NCBI GenBank assembly: GCA_963799415.1
Contig: CAWCXI010000025.1
Span: 62,001 to 126,000 of the forward strand
Reading direction: 5' to 3'
Source: JAMXLO01 sp963799415
GTDB taxonomy: Bacteria > Pseudomonadota > Alphaproteobacteria > Acetobacterales > Acetobacteraceae
Length of the DNA stretch: 64,000 bases
Positions 9,182 through 17,772 of the stretch are shown here, in pieces. The notes under the pieces were generated by a model, which was given only the letters and a program-made list of their open reading frames with translations, did no database searches and had not been told where the DNA came from. Position 1 is the first letter of the stretch; each line of letters starts with the position of its first letter. Both the position numbers and the translations under genes were made by a program.

Positions 9182-9254
9182 GGGGTCATTCCTTTTGGAC
9201 ACCTGCGGCGATCGCATGGGCGAAGCGACCGCGCGCGTCAATTGGTTGGTCTTA

Positions 9255-9283
9255 TTTTTAGGCGAACCAGCCTATTTGCTCAA
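9255..9283 (-). promoter_or_regulatory. candidate mosBA promoter
   Basis: Reading the minus strand, TTGAGC (9283-9278) and TAAAAA (9260-9255) are separated by exactly 17 bases, 74 bases before the mosB ATG. This matches a sigma-70 -35/-10 layout with 4 of 6 bases in the -10. No inverted TATATA-type ModE box was seen around it. Confidence 0.4.
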
Positions 9284-9325
9284 CCTATGCGTGCGACGTA
9301 CGGGCGCGCTCCAGGGACGTCAAAC

Positions 9326-10285
9326 CTATCCGGTTCCCTCCTGTAGCCATGGCTCGGTCGCCCACAGCTTCGCCAGTTCATCGCGTTCGTCCTGTGCTTC
9401 CGCTGTCCAGCCAGCGCCGTTCCGCCAATCGGGAACAAAGCCGTTGGCATCGGCATGGTCACGGAACGCCGGGTCCTCAACCACCGCCAGCAAAGCGACA
9501 TTGAGTTGTCGCACCAGCGCCTCGGGCAGCCCAGCCGGACCCGCCAAACCGCGGCGGATCACTGCGGATAGGTCCAGCCCGGAGTCACGCAGCAACGGCA
9601 TATCGGGGAAAGCGTCGGCACGATTGGCGGCGGCAAGGCCAAGACCGACGAGGCGCCCCTCACGCAGATCGCCGACCGCATTCGATAATCCAAGTGCGGC
9701 GGCGGCAACGTTGCCGCTCACGGCAGCCTGCCGAGCGGCGGCTGCCGACGGAAAGGCGACGATGTTAAGCCTCGTGCCCGCCAGCACCTGCAACCGTAAC
9801 GCTGCCAAATGCGGTGGGCTGCCAGGAGGCGGCGTGCCGAAAGGGACAGCCTCGGCATCGTCGGCCGCACGGGCGACAATGTCCTGGACGGAACTCAAGG
9901 GGGTGGCGGCCGGTGAGACAATGGCAACAGGTTCCCTCTCCACCGCCCCCAAAAGTGTAATTCTTCGCATCAGGTCGTCGGCCCCACGGTCGACCATGCG
10001 CGCGGGCAGCACCGGCGTGACGACCCAGCCAAGGGTCGCGCCGTTCGGCTCCGCCTGGGCCAGCGCCTGTATTGCGGCAAGGCCTGCGTCGCCGTGGATA
10101 TTGCTGACCAGAATGTCCGCGTCAGGCAGCCGGCGAGCGAGCAAGGGGACGAAGGCGCGGGCCAGCGTATCCAGCGAAGAACCGGGTTTCGCACCGACCA
10201 GAAGGGTAAGGTTCTCGAACGCACGGGCAGTTGAGGCGAACGCCAGCGCAGTGGCACCGGCCAGAACATCGCGGCGCCTGATCAC
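9326..10285 (-). CDS. Bug/TctC-family periplasmic solute-binding protein
   Basis: A 319-residue extracytoplasmic receptor of the Bug family, which binds carboxylates, amino acids or small aromatics for tripartite tricarboxylate transporters. The N-terminus MIRRRDVLAGATALAFASTARA is a signal peptide with a twin-arginine-like RRR followed by an AxA cleavage site near residue 22. The body shows the family pattern LLVGAKPGSSLDTLAR in place of the common VPFPPGG motif, the A-x-x-x-P-x-G-x-T-L segment, and a PHLAALRLQ loop. The start is GTG, overlapping the secF stop in a GTGA arrangement, so translation is coupled to secF. No membrane subunits (TctA/TctB) are in the window. Confidence 0.82.
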   Translation of the reverse strand: MIRRRDVLAGATALAFASTARAFENLTLLVGAKPGSSLDTLARAFVPLLARRLPDADILVSNIHGDAGLAAIQALAQAEPNGATLGWVVTPVLPARMVDRGADDLMRRITLLGAVEREPVAIVSPAATPLSSVQDIVARAADDAEAVPFGTPPPGSPPHLAALRLQVLAGTRLNIVAFPSAAAARQAAVSGNVAAAALGLSNAVGDLREGRLVGLGLAAANRADAFPDMPLLRDSGLDLSAVIRRGLAGPAGLPEALVRQLNVALLAVVEDPAFRDHADANGFVPDWRNGAGWTAEAQDERDELAKLWATEPWLQEGTG

Positions 10286-11232
10286 GATCGCGCCGCCGGC
10301 GCGGGGGCCGGAGCAGCCTCCCGCCGCAGGCGATTCTCTCCCAGGAACAACAAGATAGGCGCCGCGATGAAGATTGATGACGAGGTGCCGACCACGATGC
10401 CGAACAACATGACCCAGGCGAAGCCCGAGATCGATTCCCCGCCGAACAATGCCAGCGGCAGACTGGCGAGGAACACAGTCATCGATGTGCCGAGGGTTCG
10501 GTTCAACGTCTCGTTGATCGACAGATCGATCAGGTCGCGCAGCGGCAAGGTCTTGTACTTGCGGAGGTTCTCCCGCACACGGTCATACACCACGACCTTG
10601 TCGTTGGTGGAGTAGCCCAGGACCGTCAGGATGGCGGCAACCATGACAAGGTCGAACTCAATTCGCGTGAGAGCAAGGAACCCTATGGCCTTGGTTATGT
10701 CGAGAATAAGGGTGACGACGGCGCCGACCGCGAACTGCCATTCAAACCGGAACCAGATGTAGACCAGGATCATTACCAGGCTGATTCCGAGAGCCAGCAA
10801 GCCATTGCGAAACAGTTCCGCCGACACCGACGCCCCCACCGCATCGGTCCGCAGCACCTTCACCCCCGGCACCGACTTTTCCAAGGCAGTGCGCACCCGG
10901 GTCACTGCCTCCTGGACGGCGGCCTCGGTGGGCTGGGCGCCGAGCCGGATGAGCACCTCCGAGGGGTCACCGAACTGCTGCACCCCTTGCTCGGGAATAT
11001 GTTCTGCCGCCAGGGCTGCACGGATCTGACCGAAATCGGCCGGCCCCGGCGTCCGCACCTCCATCACAACGCCGCCCGAGAAGTCGATCCCCAGGTTGAG
11101 CCCGGGGTAGAAGAACAGCACAACCGAAGCCGTTGACAATATGGCAGAAACGACGAGACCCATGATCCGGCCGCGCATGAATCGGATGCGCGTGTTGTCG
11201 GGAACCAGGCGGAACGAAGGGCGGAGGAACAT
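10282..11232 (-). CDS. secF: protein translocase subunit SecF
   Basis: A 316-residue inner-membrane protein, the partner of SecD, that uses the proton gradient to help pull exported proteins across the Sec channel. It has one N-terminal helix, the short first periplasmic domain with GLDF-type LGIDFSGGVVMEV, and the C-terminal helices with the conserved LVMVAAILTVLGYSTNDKVVVYDRVREN and NETLNRTLGTSMT motifs. Length fits the family. The start lies 6 bases after the secD stop. At its end the Bug gene begins in a GTGA overlap, an uncommon partner for secDF. Confidence 0.95.
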   Translation of the reverse strand: MFLRPSFRLVPDNTRIRFMRGRIMGLVVSAILSTASVVLFFYPGLNLGIDFSGGVVMEVRTPGPADFGQIRAALAAEHIPEQGVQQFGDPSEVLIRLGAQPTEAAVQEAVTRVRTALEKSVPGVKVLRTDAVGASVSAELFRNGLLALGISLVMILVYIWFRFEWQFAVGAVVTLILDITKAIGFLALTRIEFDLVMVAAILTVLGYSTNDKVVVYDRVRENLRKYKTLPLRDLIDLSINETLNRTLGTSMTVFLASLPLALFGGESISGFAWVMLFGIVVGTSSSIFIAAPILLFLGENRLRREAAPAPAPAARS

Positions 11233-11238
11233 TGGCGG

Positions 11239-12816
11239 TCAGACCGGCAATAGCTGCGGGCGCCGCGTGACATACCATCGCGACACCAGCAGGCGGGTGA
11301 GCATCCAGGCGGTGAACATGGATGTGGCAATGCCGACGGTGATGGTCACGGCAAATCCCCGTACCGGACCGGAGCCGAAGACGAACAGCATGACATGGGC
11401 CAGGAATGCCGCGACGTTGGAATCGAAGATCGTATTGTAAGCCCTTGTGAAGCCATGCTCCAGCGCCGACAGAGGCGGGCGGCCCAGGCGCTGCTCCTCG
11501 CGGATCCGCTCGTTGATCAGGATGTTGGCGTCCACCGCCATGCCCAAGGTCAGCAGGATCCCGGCCATGCCGGGCAGCGTCAGTGTCGCCTGGAGCACCG
11601 ACATGATGCCGAGCATGAGGACGAGGTTCACCACCAGACACACATTCGCGAACCAGCCGAACAGCCCGTAGAACGTCGCCATGAACCCGATGACGAGAAT
11701 AAATCCGACCGCCAGCGAGAGCGCCCCTGCCCGGATCGAGTCGGCACCCAGTTCCGGCCCGACGCTCCGCTCCTCCACCACCGTCAGCGGCGCCGGCAGT
11801 GCGCCGGCCCGTAGCAGCACCGCCAGGTCGTTAGCGCTCGCGGCGGTGAAGTTGCCGCTGATCTGACCCCGCCCACCGGTGATCGGCTCGCGGATCACCG
11901 GTGCGCTGATCACCTTGCCGTCCAGTACGATCGCGAAGCGATGGTTGACGTTCGCCCGGGTGATGTCACCAAACCGTCGTGCCCCCACAGAGTTGAAGGT
12001 GAAATTGACCACCCACTCGCTGGTCTGCGGGTTGGTGCCGGCGCGCGCGTCGGTCAGGTCACCACCGTCGACGTCCACCCGCCGCCGCACTGCGATCTTC
12101 TGGTTCGGATTGTCCTCCATCGGCAGAAAGTCCACCCCGGGCGGCGGCGGTGTGCCGGCGTTCGCGTTCGCCGTCTCGTCCACGAGCTGGAACGTCATGT
12201 GCGCGGTCTTGCCCAGCAGCTCTTTGATCCGATTGGGGTCGCCGACGCCGGGCAACTGCACCACAATTCGTGTATCGCCCTGTTGGGTGATCTGCGGGTC
12301 GACCACGCCGGTTTCGTCGATGCGGCGACGGACGATCTCAATCGACTGCTGCACCGCGCTGCGGGCGCGGGCGTTCAGCGCCACCGGCGACAACGTCAGC
12401 ACGACCGTGCCGTCGGGGTTTGTTGTCTCGTCGAATTCGGGCGTCCCCGTCGGTCCCTCGGTCGCGATCAACGGACGAATTGCCGCAACCGCCGCATCCA
12501 GCTTCGTGGAGTCGCGCAGTTTCAACTGGATGCGGTTCTGGTCGGGCTGCGCCTCCAGCGTCTGATAGAAGATCGATCCCGGCCGCAGCGCCTGCCGCAC
12601 GCCATCGACCATGCTGTCCAGCCGCTCCCTTACCACCGCCTTCATGTCCACCTCGAGCAGCAGGTACGACCCGCCACGCAGGTCCAGCCCGAGATGTACG
12701 GTCCGCCATGGCAGCCAAGTGGCCGGAGCGGGGAACAGGTTCGGGATGCAGAGGATCGCGCCGAGAGCGCAGAGGGCGAGGATAACCGCGGTCTTCAAGG
12801 GCGTGAAGTACATCAT
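11239..12816 (-). CDS. secD: protein translocase subunit SecD
   Basis: A 525-residue inner-membrane translocase subunit. Recognised from the first helix followed by LGLDLRGGSYLLLEVD, the large periplasmic P1 domain, the VQLPGVGDPNRIKELLG segment, and the six-helix C-terminal RND-like part with MAGILLTLGMAVDANILINERIREE and TRAYNTIFDSNVAAFLA. Tandem ATGs open the gene (12816 and 12813). yajC, the usual upstream partner, is not present on the upstream side; 130 bases of non-coding DNA lie there before a divergent small frame. Transcription probably continues through secF into the Bug gene. Confidence 0.95.
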   Translation of the reverse strand: MMYFTPLKTAVILALCALGAILCIPNLFPAPATWLPWRTVHLGLDLRGGSYLLLEVDMKAVVRERLDSMVDGVRQALRPGSIFYQTLEAQPDQNRIQLKLRDSTKLDAAVAAIRPLIATEGPTGTPEFDETTNPDGTVVLTLSPVALNARARSAVQQSIEIVRRRIDETGVVDPQITQQGDTRIVVQLPGVGDPNRIKELLGKTAHMTFQLVDETANANAGTPPPPGVDFLPMEDNPNQKIAVRRRVDVDGGDLTDARAGTNPQTSEWVVNFTFNSVGARRFGDITRANVNHRFAIVLDGKVISAPVIREPITGGRGQISGNFTAASANDLAVLLRAGALPAPLTVVEERSVGPELGADSIRAGALSLAVGFILVIGFMATFYGLFGWFANVCLVVNLVLMLGIMSVLQATLTLPGMAGILLTLGMAVDANILINERIREEQRLGRPPLSALEHGFTRAYNTIFDSNVAAFLAHVMLFVFGSGPVRGFAVTITVGIATSMFTAWMLTRLLVSRWYVTRRPQLLPV

Positions 12817-12947
12817 GGATGGTCGGCGCTTCCTCTGGGCGTCGCGCCCCTATGCGCCAGGGTTTTTCCAGCGTCCAGATGCCGTTGAGCTCTTTGACTT
12901 CATCTAAACAACATCGTCAATCATACAAACTCCCCATGGGGGCCGAA

Positions 12948-13136
12948 ATGGAAACATCGGTATTGTCGCTGGTCCGCCGGTTCCTCACCGACCTCGCCGC
13001 GAGCGGGTCCGAAGCGGAACGGCTCAAGCGCCAGAAACCGGATCGGCTGCCGCACGATATCGCCGCCGGCCTCGTAAAAGCCTGGCTGCGCTTTCCCGTG
13101 CAGGAGATGACGCGCACCGTGCCGTTGAGCGCTTGA
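12948..13136 (+). CDS. small hypothetical protein
   Basis: A 62-residue, basic, probably helical protein that I do not recognise. It opens METSVLSLVRRFLTDLAASG and continues with a charged RLKRQKPDRLPHDIAAGLVKAWL stretch. The ATG at 12948 follows GGGGGC at a 6-base spacing; an ATG 12 bases earlier is also possible. It is divergent from secD and its stop lies 16 bases before the end of a convergent gene. Support is the ribosome site, the tidy fit between two neighbours and the sensible composition. No family assignment is offered. Confidence 0.4.
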   Translation: METSVLSLVRRFLTDLAASGSEAERLKRQKPDRLPHDIAAGLVKAWLRFPVQEMTRTVPLSA

Positions 13137-13152
13137 GAGCAGGATTGCGAAA

Positions 13153-13605
13153 CTACCCCGCGTATAGCCCCTGCCAGTTCGGAAACGTCGGCTCTAGCGG
13201 CTGCATCAACTCGCCTATCGTGGCGTGCAGCCGTTGCAGCACGCGCATCCTTTCCTCGATCGACCCACCGAATGGATATCCGCACCGCAGCAGCACATCG
13301 CGCAATGCACGCTCCGCCAGCAGGCAGACATCGCCAGCGGACACTGCCGGCACCAGACCAGGCACCGCGAGAGCATGCACCAGGAGCACCGCGCATGCCC
13401 GCCGCGCCGGTCGAACTGGTGCCTCGATCGCCAGCCTGATGACCGAGGCTATCGACGGCTGGCAGATCGGCTCGATCCCCAACGCCGCGGCACACTGTCT
13501 GACAATCACCTGCCGCGCAGCCCGCAGCCTCGCGTCGCGGCCACGCGCCCCATCGGCCGCTTCCAAGGCCATCGCAAGATCGCGCAGCGCTTTATCAAGG
13601 TTCAT
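13153..13605 (-). CDS. hypothetical protein
   Basis: A 150-residue protein without a family I can name. It is alpha-helical in character, Ala/Arg/Leu-rich, with four Cys residues and no membrane segment or signal peptide. The ATG at 13605 lies 23 bases after the stop of the MFS gene, so it is probably the second gene of that unit. The same frame is open much further upstream, but that part is antisense or out of frame to the MFS gene and has no ribosome site. The C-terminal part (a Glu-Arg-Met-Arg-Val-Leu helix, then PNWQGLYAG) looks well formed. It could be an accessory of the transporter, but that is only positional. Confidence 0.55.
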   Translation of the reverse strand: MNLDKALRDLAMALEAADGARGRDARLRAARQVIVRQCAAALGIEPICQPSIASVIRLAIEAPVRPARRACAVLLVHALAVPGLVPAVSAGDVCLLAERALRDVLLRCGYPFGGSIEERMRVLQRLHATIGELMQPLEPTFPNWQGLYAG

Positions 13606-13628
13606 CCACTCACTCCGACGAGCCGATC

Positions 13629-15048
13629 CTATAGCACGATCGCAGGCCCCCCATCCTCCGCCTCGCCTTCCGCCTCCCCATGCAGGGTCATCGGCACGCC
13701 ATGTGTCTCCACGCCCAGGATGCTGAACGACAGTCCGACGCAGACCATCGCGAACGCCAGGAACATGAACGCCGGCAGCACGGCGTTGGCGGTCGCGTGC
13801 GGCGAGACGATGTTGCCGGTGCCGGCGATCAGCGCCAGGCTGAGCGGCCCCACGATCTTCCCCACGCCATTCGCCGCCTGACCGAGGCCAGACGAGCGCG
13901 CGCCAAGCCGCACGCCGAACACCTCCACGGTGTACGGCGCCAAATTCGAAAAACTCCCGTCGATGCCGAAGGTGGAGCAGCACAGGAACACCACCAGCAG
14001 CGGCACGCCGCCTACGAAGGTGTTGCTGAAATACGCCGCCGCCGCCAGCGAGATTGCGCCAAGGAACCCCCACACGATGCCGCACCGCCGCCGTCCCATG
14101 ATTGGCGAAACGATGGACACGACGATCTTGCCCAGGATGCCGGCGGCAGGGACGAACACGAAGTACCCGGCCGCCGCCGGCACCGAGATCCCCAGCAGCA
14201 GCGACACGATCGTCGGTCCCCACAGATAGACGCCATAAGCGGCAGTCGATGCCCCACCCCAGATGATCACCGTCTCCCAGAAGCGCGTGGGATTCCGGTA
14301 CAGTTCCGCCAGCCTGCCGGACGGCGGCGCGACCGGTCGTACGTTCGGCAGCGGCACGCGCTCGAGCGGCAGGCCAAGGTGGTTCGCGACCTGCTCTCGC
14401 GCCTCAGCGAAGCGTCCCTTGGCGGTAAGCCATCGTACCGACTTCCGGAACCACCAGCGCGATCGCGATGCCGACCGGTATGGTCACCGCCCCCAGCATC
14501 GCGACACCGCGCCAGCCCAGCAATGTCAGCAATGTCGCCGAGGTCGCCGAAGCCAGCAGCGCGCCGGCGGTGGCGAACACGACGTAGAAGCTGGACACCG
14601 CCGTGCGGTAACGCGTCGGGGTGATCTCGACGACGAGTGTGAGACAGGGCGTCACCGCCGCTGTCAGGCCGAAGCCGACGACGAAGCGCAACATGGCAAG
14701 CACGCCCCAGGCACCCTGCGGCACCAGGCCGATCGCACCCGCGCCGATGCCGCATATGAATGTGCCCAGTACGAGCTGGCTCTTGCGCCCCCAGGCGTCG
14801 GACAGGCTACCCCAGGCGACCGCGCCGCAGATCGCGCCGACACCGCCGCTGTAGAGAATGATAGCCGACTGCCCGTAGGTCAGGTGCCATTGCGGTCCGA
14901 GCACCGCGAGCAGGAATGCCACGATGGCGAAGTCGAAGAACTCCAGCACCGTGATGAGCGACAACAGGCTGAAATTGATCCAGTAGCGCGGTCGCAGCCG
15001 TGCGCTGTCGAACAGCGACAGCAAGGCTTCGGATGTTTGTCCGTTCAT
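13629..15048 (-). pseudogene. MFS transporter split by a +1 frameshift
   Basis: An inner-membrane major facilitator of the aromatic-acid/sugar-proton symporter type, about 472 residues if repaired. The first part (15048-14404) holds six helices with the loop-2 signature GSLSDAWGRK and ends prematurely. The second part (frame to 13629) holds helices 7-12. Removing one base in the hexamer at 14440-14445 joins them as PES-VRWLTAKGRF, the expected PESPRWL-like turn plus helix after helix 6. The whole span is 1420 bp, one more than a multiple of three. All family motifs on both sides are intact, so the break is either very recent or a sequence error. It is followed by a small hypothetical gene. 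Confidence 0.85.
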
Positions 15049-15195
15049 GGGCGCCTCCTGCTGGCGCCTTGCCTGACCAGACGCGTCCGGCCAGGACGGC
15101 GCTGTTGCGAGGGTTATTGCGGCTTCATTAGACCGTCACGCGACGATAACCCCGTCACGCGATGCACGCACCAGATGAGCGACAGCATGAAGCGA

Positions 15196-17124
15196 TCACC
15201 GTTGCGTGTTCCGCAAAGTTATATGCGCCAGCGCGGAATCGATGCGCAGCAACAGCCGCACCGCACGCGGCAGGTCATCACCAAGTGACTGCTCCGGCAC
15301 TTCCGCCGGTGCATCATGCGATTGGTTGGCCATGCGGGCGATCAGCGCGGGCACTGCGGCATCGATCCGTGCCACAGTCTCGCTCACCAGCCGGACCAGC
15401 GCCGGATCCTCCAACCTTGCGGACTGCAGGCATATCTGCCCCAGCTCGCGCGCCCAGAGTTCGCAGCCCTCCAGGACCAGCATGCGGCGGCGCAACGCTT
15501 CATCGTGTGCCCCGGCAAGGCCCAACCGTTCGGACTGCGCAATCGCGATCAGATCGCGGAAGCGCTGTTCGGTCGCCAGAATGCGGGCGGCGAGTTCCGG
15601 TGCTGGCCGGCCATCCAGCAACCCACGAGCGGCGCTGTCCACCGACTGACCCAGCGCGAGCAGGAAGGCGCGCGTCGCGTCGTCCAGCGCCACACGCTCG
15701 CGCCGCACGAGCACCAAGCTGGCGACGGCGGCGCCGCATGCGGCACCCACCGCCGCCTCTTTGAGGCGCAGCAAGAGCAGTTCGGGCGCGAAGAAGCCCA
15801 GCATGCCGAACAGCAGTCCGAGGATGACGGTGAGCCAGAACACCATCGCGCCGTACGCCGCCACATTGGCCTGAAATGCCAGGAACACCGCAGCGACGAT
15901 GGCGCCCATCGTCAGTATCTCGTGGCCGGAGAGCAGTGTGGCCACCAGCATGCCGAAGAAGACGCCGGCCAATGTGCCGATTATGAACTGCGTGCCTTTG
16001 ATGAGTGACTCGCCACGCGAGCGAGTGCCTTGGAACATCACAAAGGCAGCGAACGCCGCCCAGTACCAGCGGTTGGGCGACACCAGATCGCCGGCGATGA
16101 TTGCCAGCGCGCTGGCAACCGCGGTCTGCAGGGCCGAACGGATTCCCGGCGCGGCGCCGGCGGGCGGCGGCGGGGCTGCTGGAGCCGGGCCTCCTTCTTG
16201 CGGCGCCTCACGCATCACACGGGCGAGCAAGGCCAGAGCGCCGCCGAGCACACCGGTGAATTGCACCGATGGCAGCGCGGCATCCTGCCGCAGGGCGTTC
16301 AAGATTGCGACCAGCGGGCCTCGATCGGCTGGCGTGCCCAGATCCTGCAGCGCAATGCGCGCGACGCGCTCAACGCCGAGTTCGATCGCCAGCAAATGCA
16401 GCCAGCCACTTGCCTGACCAGGGAATTCGGCGGCTAGCGCAGCGACGCGCGCCTGCGCCAGCATCACCACGTCGTCGAGACGATAGACCGTCCGGCGAAG
16501 TTCCTCGCGTGCCGGGCCGGTCCAGTTGCCGGCGGTCACGGCTGCGGCGATACCGTCCAGAACCCGGACGATGCCGGCATGGATCGCGCGGCGTAGGCGA
16601 TCCAGTTCTGCCTGCGGCCGCTCTGGCAGCAGGAGGCAGCGGATCAGCCCGGCGGCGCCGGCGGCGAGGAGCAGCACCACCAGACGCATCGGCAACGTTG
16701 CCGGGGGGTCGTGCGTGACAAGCCCGAAGAAGTAAGCAATCAGCGCCACTATGCCGAGCGAGGCCCAACGCGGCCCGCGCTGAGCGCCATAGGCGACCAT
16801 GAACATGATGAGCGGCAGCAGGGCCGCGCCTGCGATCGGTCGATCGAACAGCAGCGCGGCGAGCGCGGTGGCGACGAACGCGAAAAGCGGCGCCAGAGCG
16901 ATGGTGATCAGCCGCTGTTGTCGCGTGCTGTCGCGCACGTTCGCGGCGATGAACAGCGCGATGGCGAAGCCGAGAATGCGGTCGGTGACCGGCAGCGCAA
17001 TGACGTTGCCCAGCAGCAGGACGAGAAAGAACGTCAGCACTCCGGCGAGCGTGGCACGCAGCGCGGCATACAGGCGCAGCGCCCCAGGGTCAGGCGGAAA
17101 CAGCATTCTTTGAATGGCCAGCAC
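15196..17124 (-). CDS. FUSC-family inner-membrane protein
   Basis: A 642-residue membrane protein of the fusaric-acid-resistance/aromatic acid exporter (FUSC, YccS-like) type. Two blocks of about five to six helices (residues about 18-170 and 340-470) flank a helical cytosolic part, and a C-terminal cytosolic domain follows, which is the usual two-repeat layout. Such proteins are efflux components, sometimes with a separate membrane-fusion protein; none is seen here. The start is the ATG at 17124 directly before the first helix. It is transcribed towards the MFS gene with about 150 bases between them, which contain a direct repeat of CCGTCACGCGA (near 15136 and 15152). Confidence 0.8.
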   Translation of the reverse strand: MLAIQRMLFPPDPGALRLYAALRATLAGVLTFFLVLLLGNVIALPVTDRILGFAIALFIAANVRDSTRQQRLITIALAPLFAFVATALAALLFDRPIAGAALLPLIMFMVAYGAQRGPRWASLGIVALIAYFFGLVTHDPPATLPMRLVVLLLAAGAAGLIRCLLLPERPQAELDRLRRAIHAGIVRVLDGIAAAVTAGNWTGPAREELRRTVYRLDDVVMLAQARVAALAAEFPGQASGWLHLLAIELGVERVARIALQDLGTPADRGPLVAILNALRQDAALPSVQFTGVLGGALALLARVMREAPQEGGPAPAAPPPPAGAAPGIRSALQTAVASALAIIAGDLVSPNRWYWAAFAAFVMFQGTRSRGESLIKGTQFIIGTLAGVFFGMLVATLLSGHEILTMGAIVAAVFLAFQANVAAYGAMVFWLTVILGLLFGMLGFFAPELLLLRLKEAAVGAACGAAVASLVLVRRERVALDDATRAFLLALGQSVDSAARGLLDGRPAPELAARILATEQRFRDLIAIAQSERLGLAGAHDEALRRRMLVLEGCELWARELGQICLQSARLEDPALVRLVSETVARIDAAVPALIARMANQSHDAPAEVPEQSLGDDLPRAVRLLLRIDSALAHITLRNTQR

Positions 17125-17249
17125 CCGACGAATCGCCTCCCTGTGTTACCCACTGGGTTATAGGCGCAGGAGCAGTCCCGAAAATAATGTCATAGCGAGT
17201 TCCACGCGCGCTGCCCGGCGAACTTTATCAGCGAGCGCATGTCTCTTCC

Positions 17250-17329
17250 GTCATTCCCGCGAAGGCGGGAACCTAGGGGCTGCATACCTATCCTGTTCGC
17301 GCCTGGGTTCCCGCTTTCGTGGGAATGAC
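17250..17329. repeat. inverted pair of GTCATTCCCGC-type palindromic repeats
   Basis: Two copies of the common REP-like unit stand in opposite orientation: GTCATTCCCGCGAAGGCGGG at 17250-17269 and, at 17302-17329, its counterpart ending in GTGGGAATGAC. Each unit can fold by itself (CCCGC...GCGGG), and the pair can form one longer stem. A third fragment, GCGACGAAGCAATC, lies at about 17372. Apart from these and one weak small frame, the stretch between the FUSC gene and isocitrate dehydrogenase (17125-17772) shows no gene. Confidence 0.75.
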
Positions 17330-17433
17330 AATCAGATGTGCCACAGGCACGTCGTCTCCTGTCAGGAGTGCGGCGACGAAGCAATCTGCATCAGGACAAG
17401 GTCTGGAAGCCGCGACTACAACGCTTGCGGGTA

Positions 17434-17715
17434 CTAAACGGAAAGATCGAGCAGTGATCCGCGGGGCAGGATCCGACCTTGCGCGGGATCGCCGTCACGC
17501 CCGGGTCCGGCGATCGCGGGCATGGTCTGCGCCGTGGGTCGCGACGGCTGCGTGCCCAACGCACGCACACGCTGGATCGGGCTGGCCTGGGCAAAGCCCG
17601 GCTGTGCCACGCCGACGGAGAATGCGGCAAGTGAGGAGGCCGACAACATGCCGATACGGTAGCGTCGGCACGTTAACAATGGCTGAACCCGGTTTGGCCG
17701 CGCATGTAAATGCAA
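17434..17715 (-). CDS. small putative exported protein
   Basis: A 93-residue frame I cannot assign. Near residue 17 there is a positively charged patch (CRRYRIG) followed by a hydrophobic MLSASSLAAFSVGVA and an FAQA cleavage-like site, which together resemble a signal peptide; the mature part would be about 55 residues, rich in Pro and Gly. An internal ATG at 17649 gives the same secreted form. No good ribosome site is visible at either start. It lies downstream of nothing on its strand except the isocitrate dehydrogenase end, 57 bases away. Treat as possible only. Confidence 0.3.
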   Translation of the reverse strand: MHLHARPNRVQPLLTCRRYRIGMLSASSLAAFSVGVAQPGFAQASPIQRVRALGTQPSRPTAQTMPAIAGPGRDGDPAQGRILPRGSLLDLSV

Positions 17716-17772
17716 TCGGCCACGCCGCCGCGCGCAGCTTTTCGATCGCGCGTTGGCGGCTTCTGACCCGTG

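Noticed and set aside
9036..10358. A 440-codon plus-strand open frame
   Set aside because: Antisense to the Bug gene and mosB; Ser/Arg/Ala-rich with no domain.
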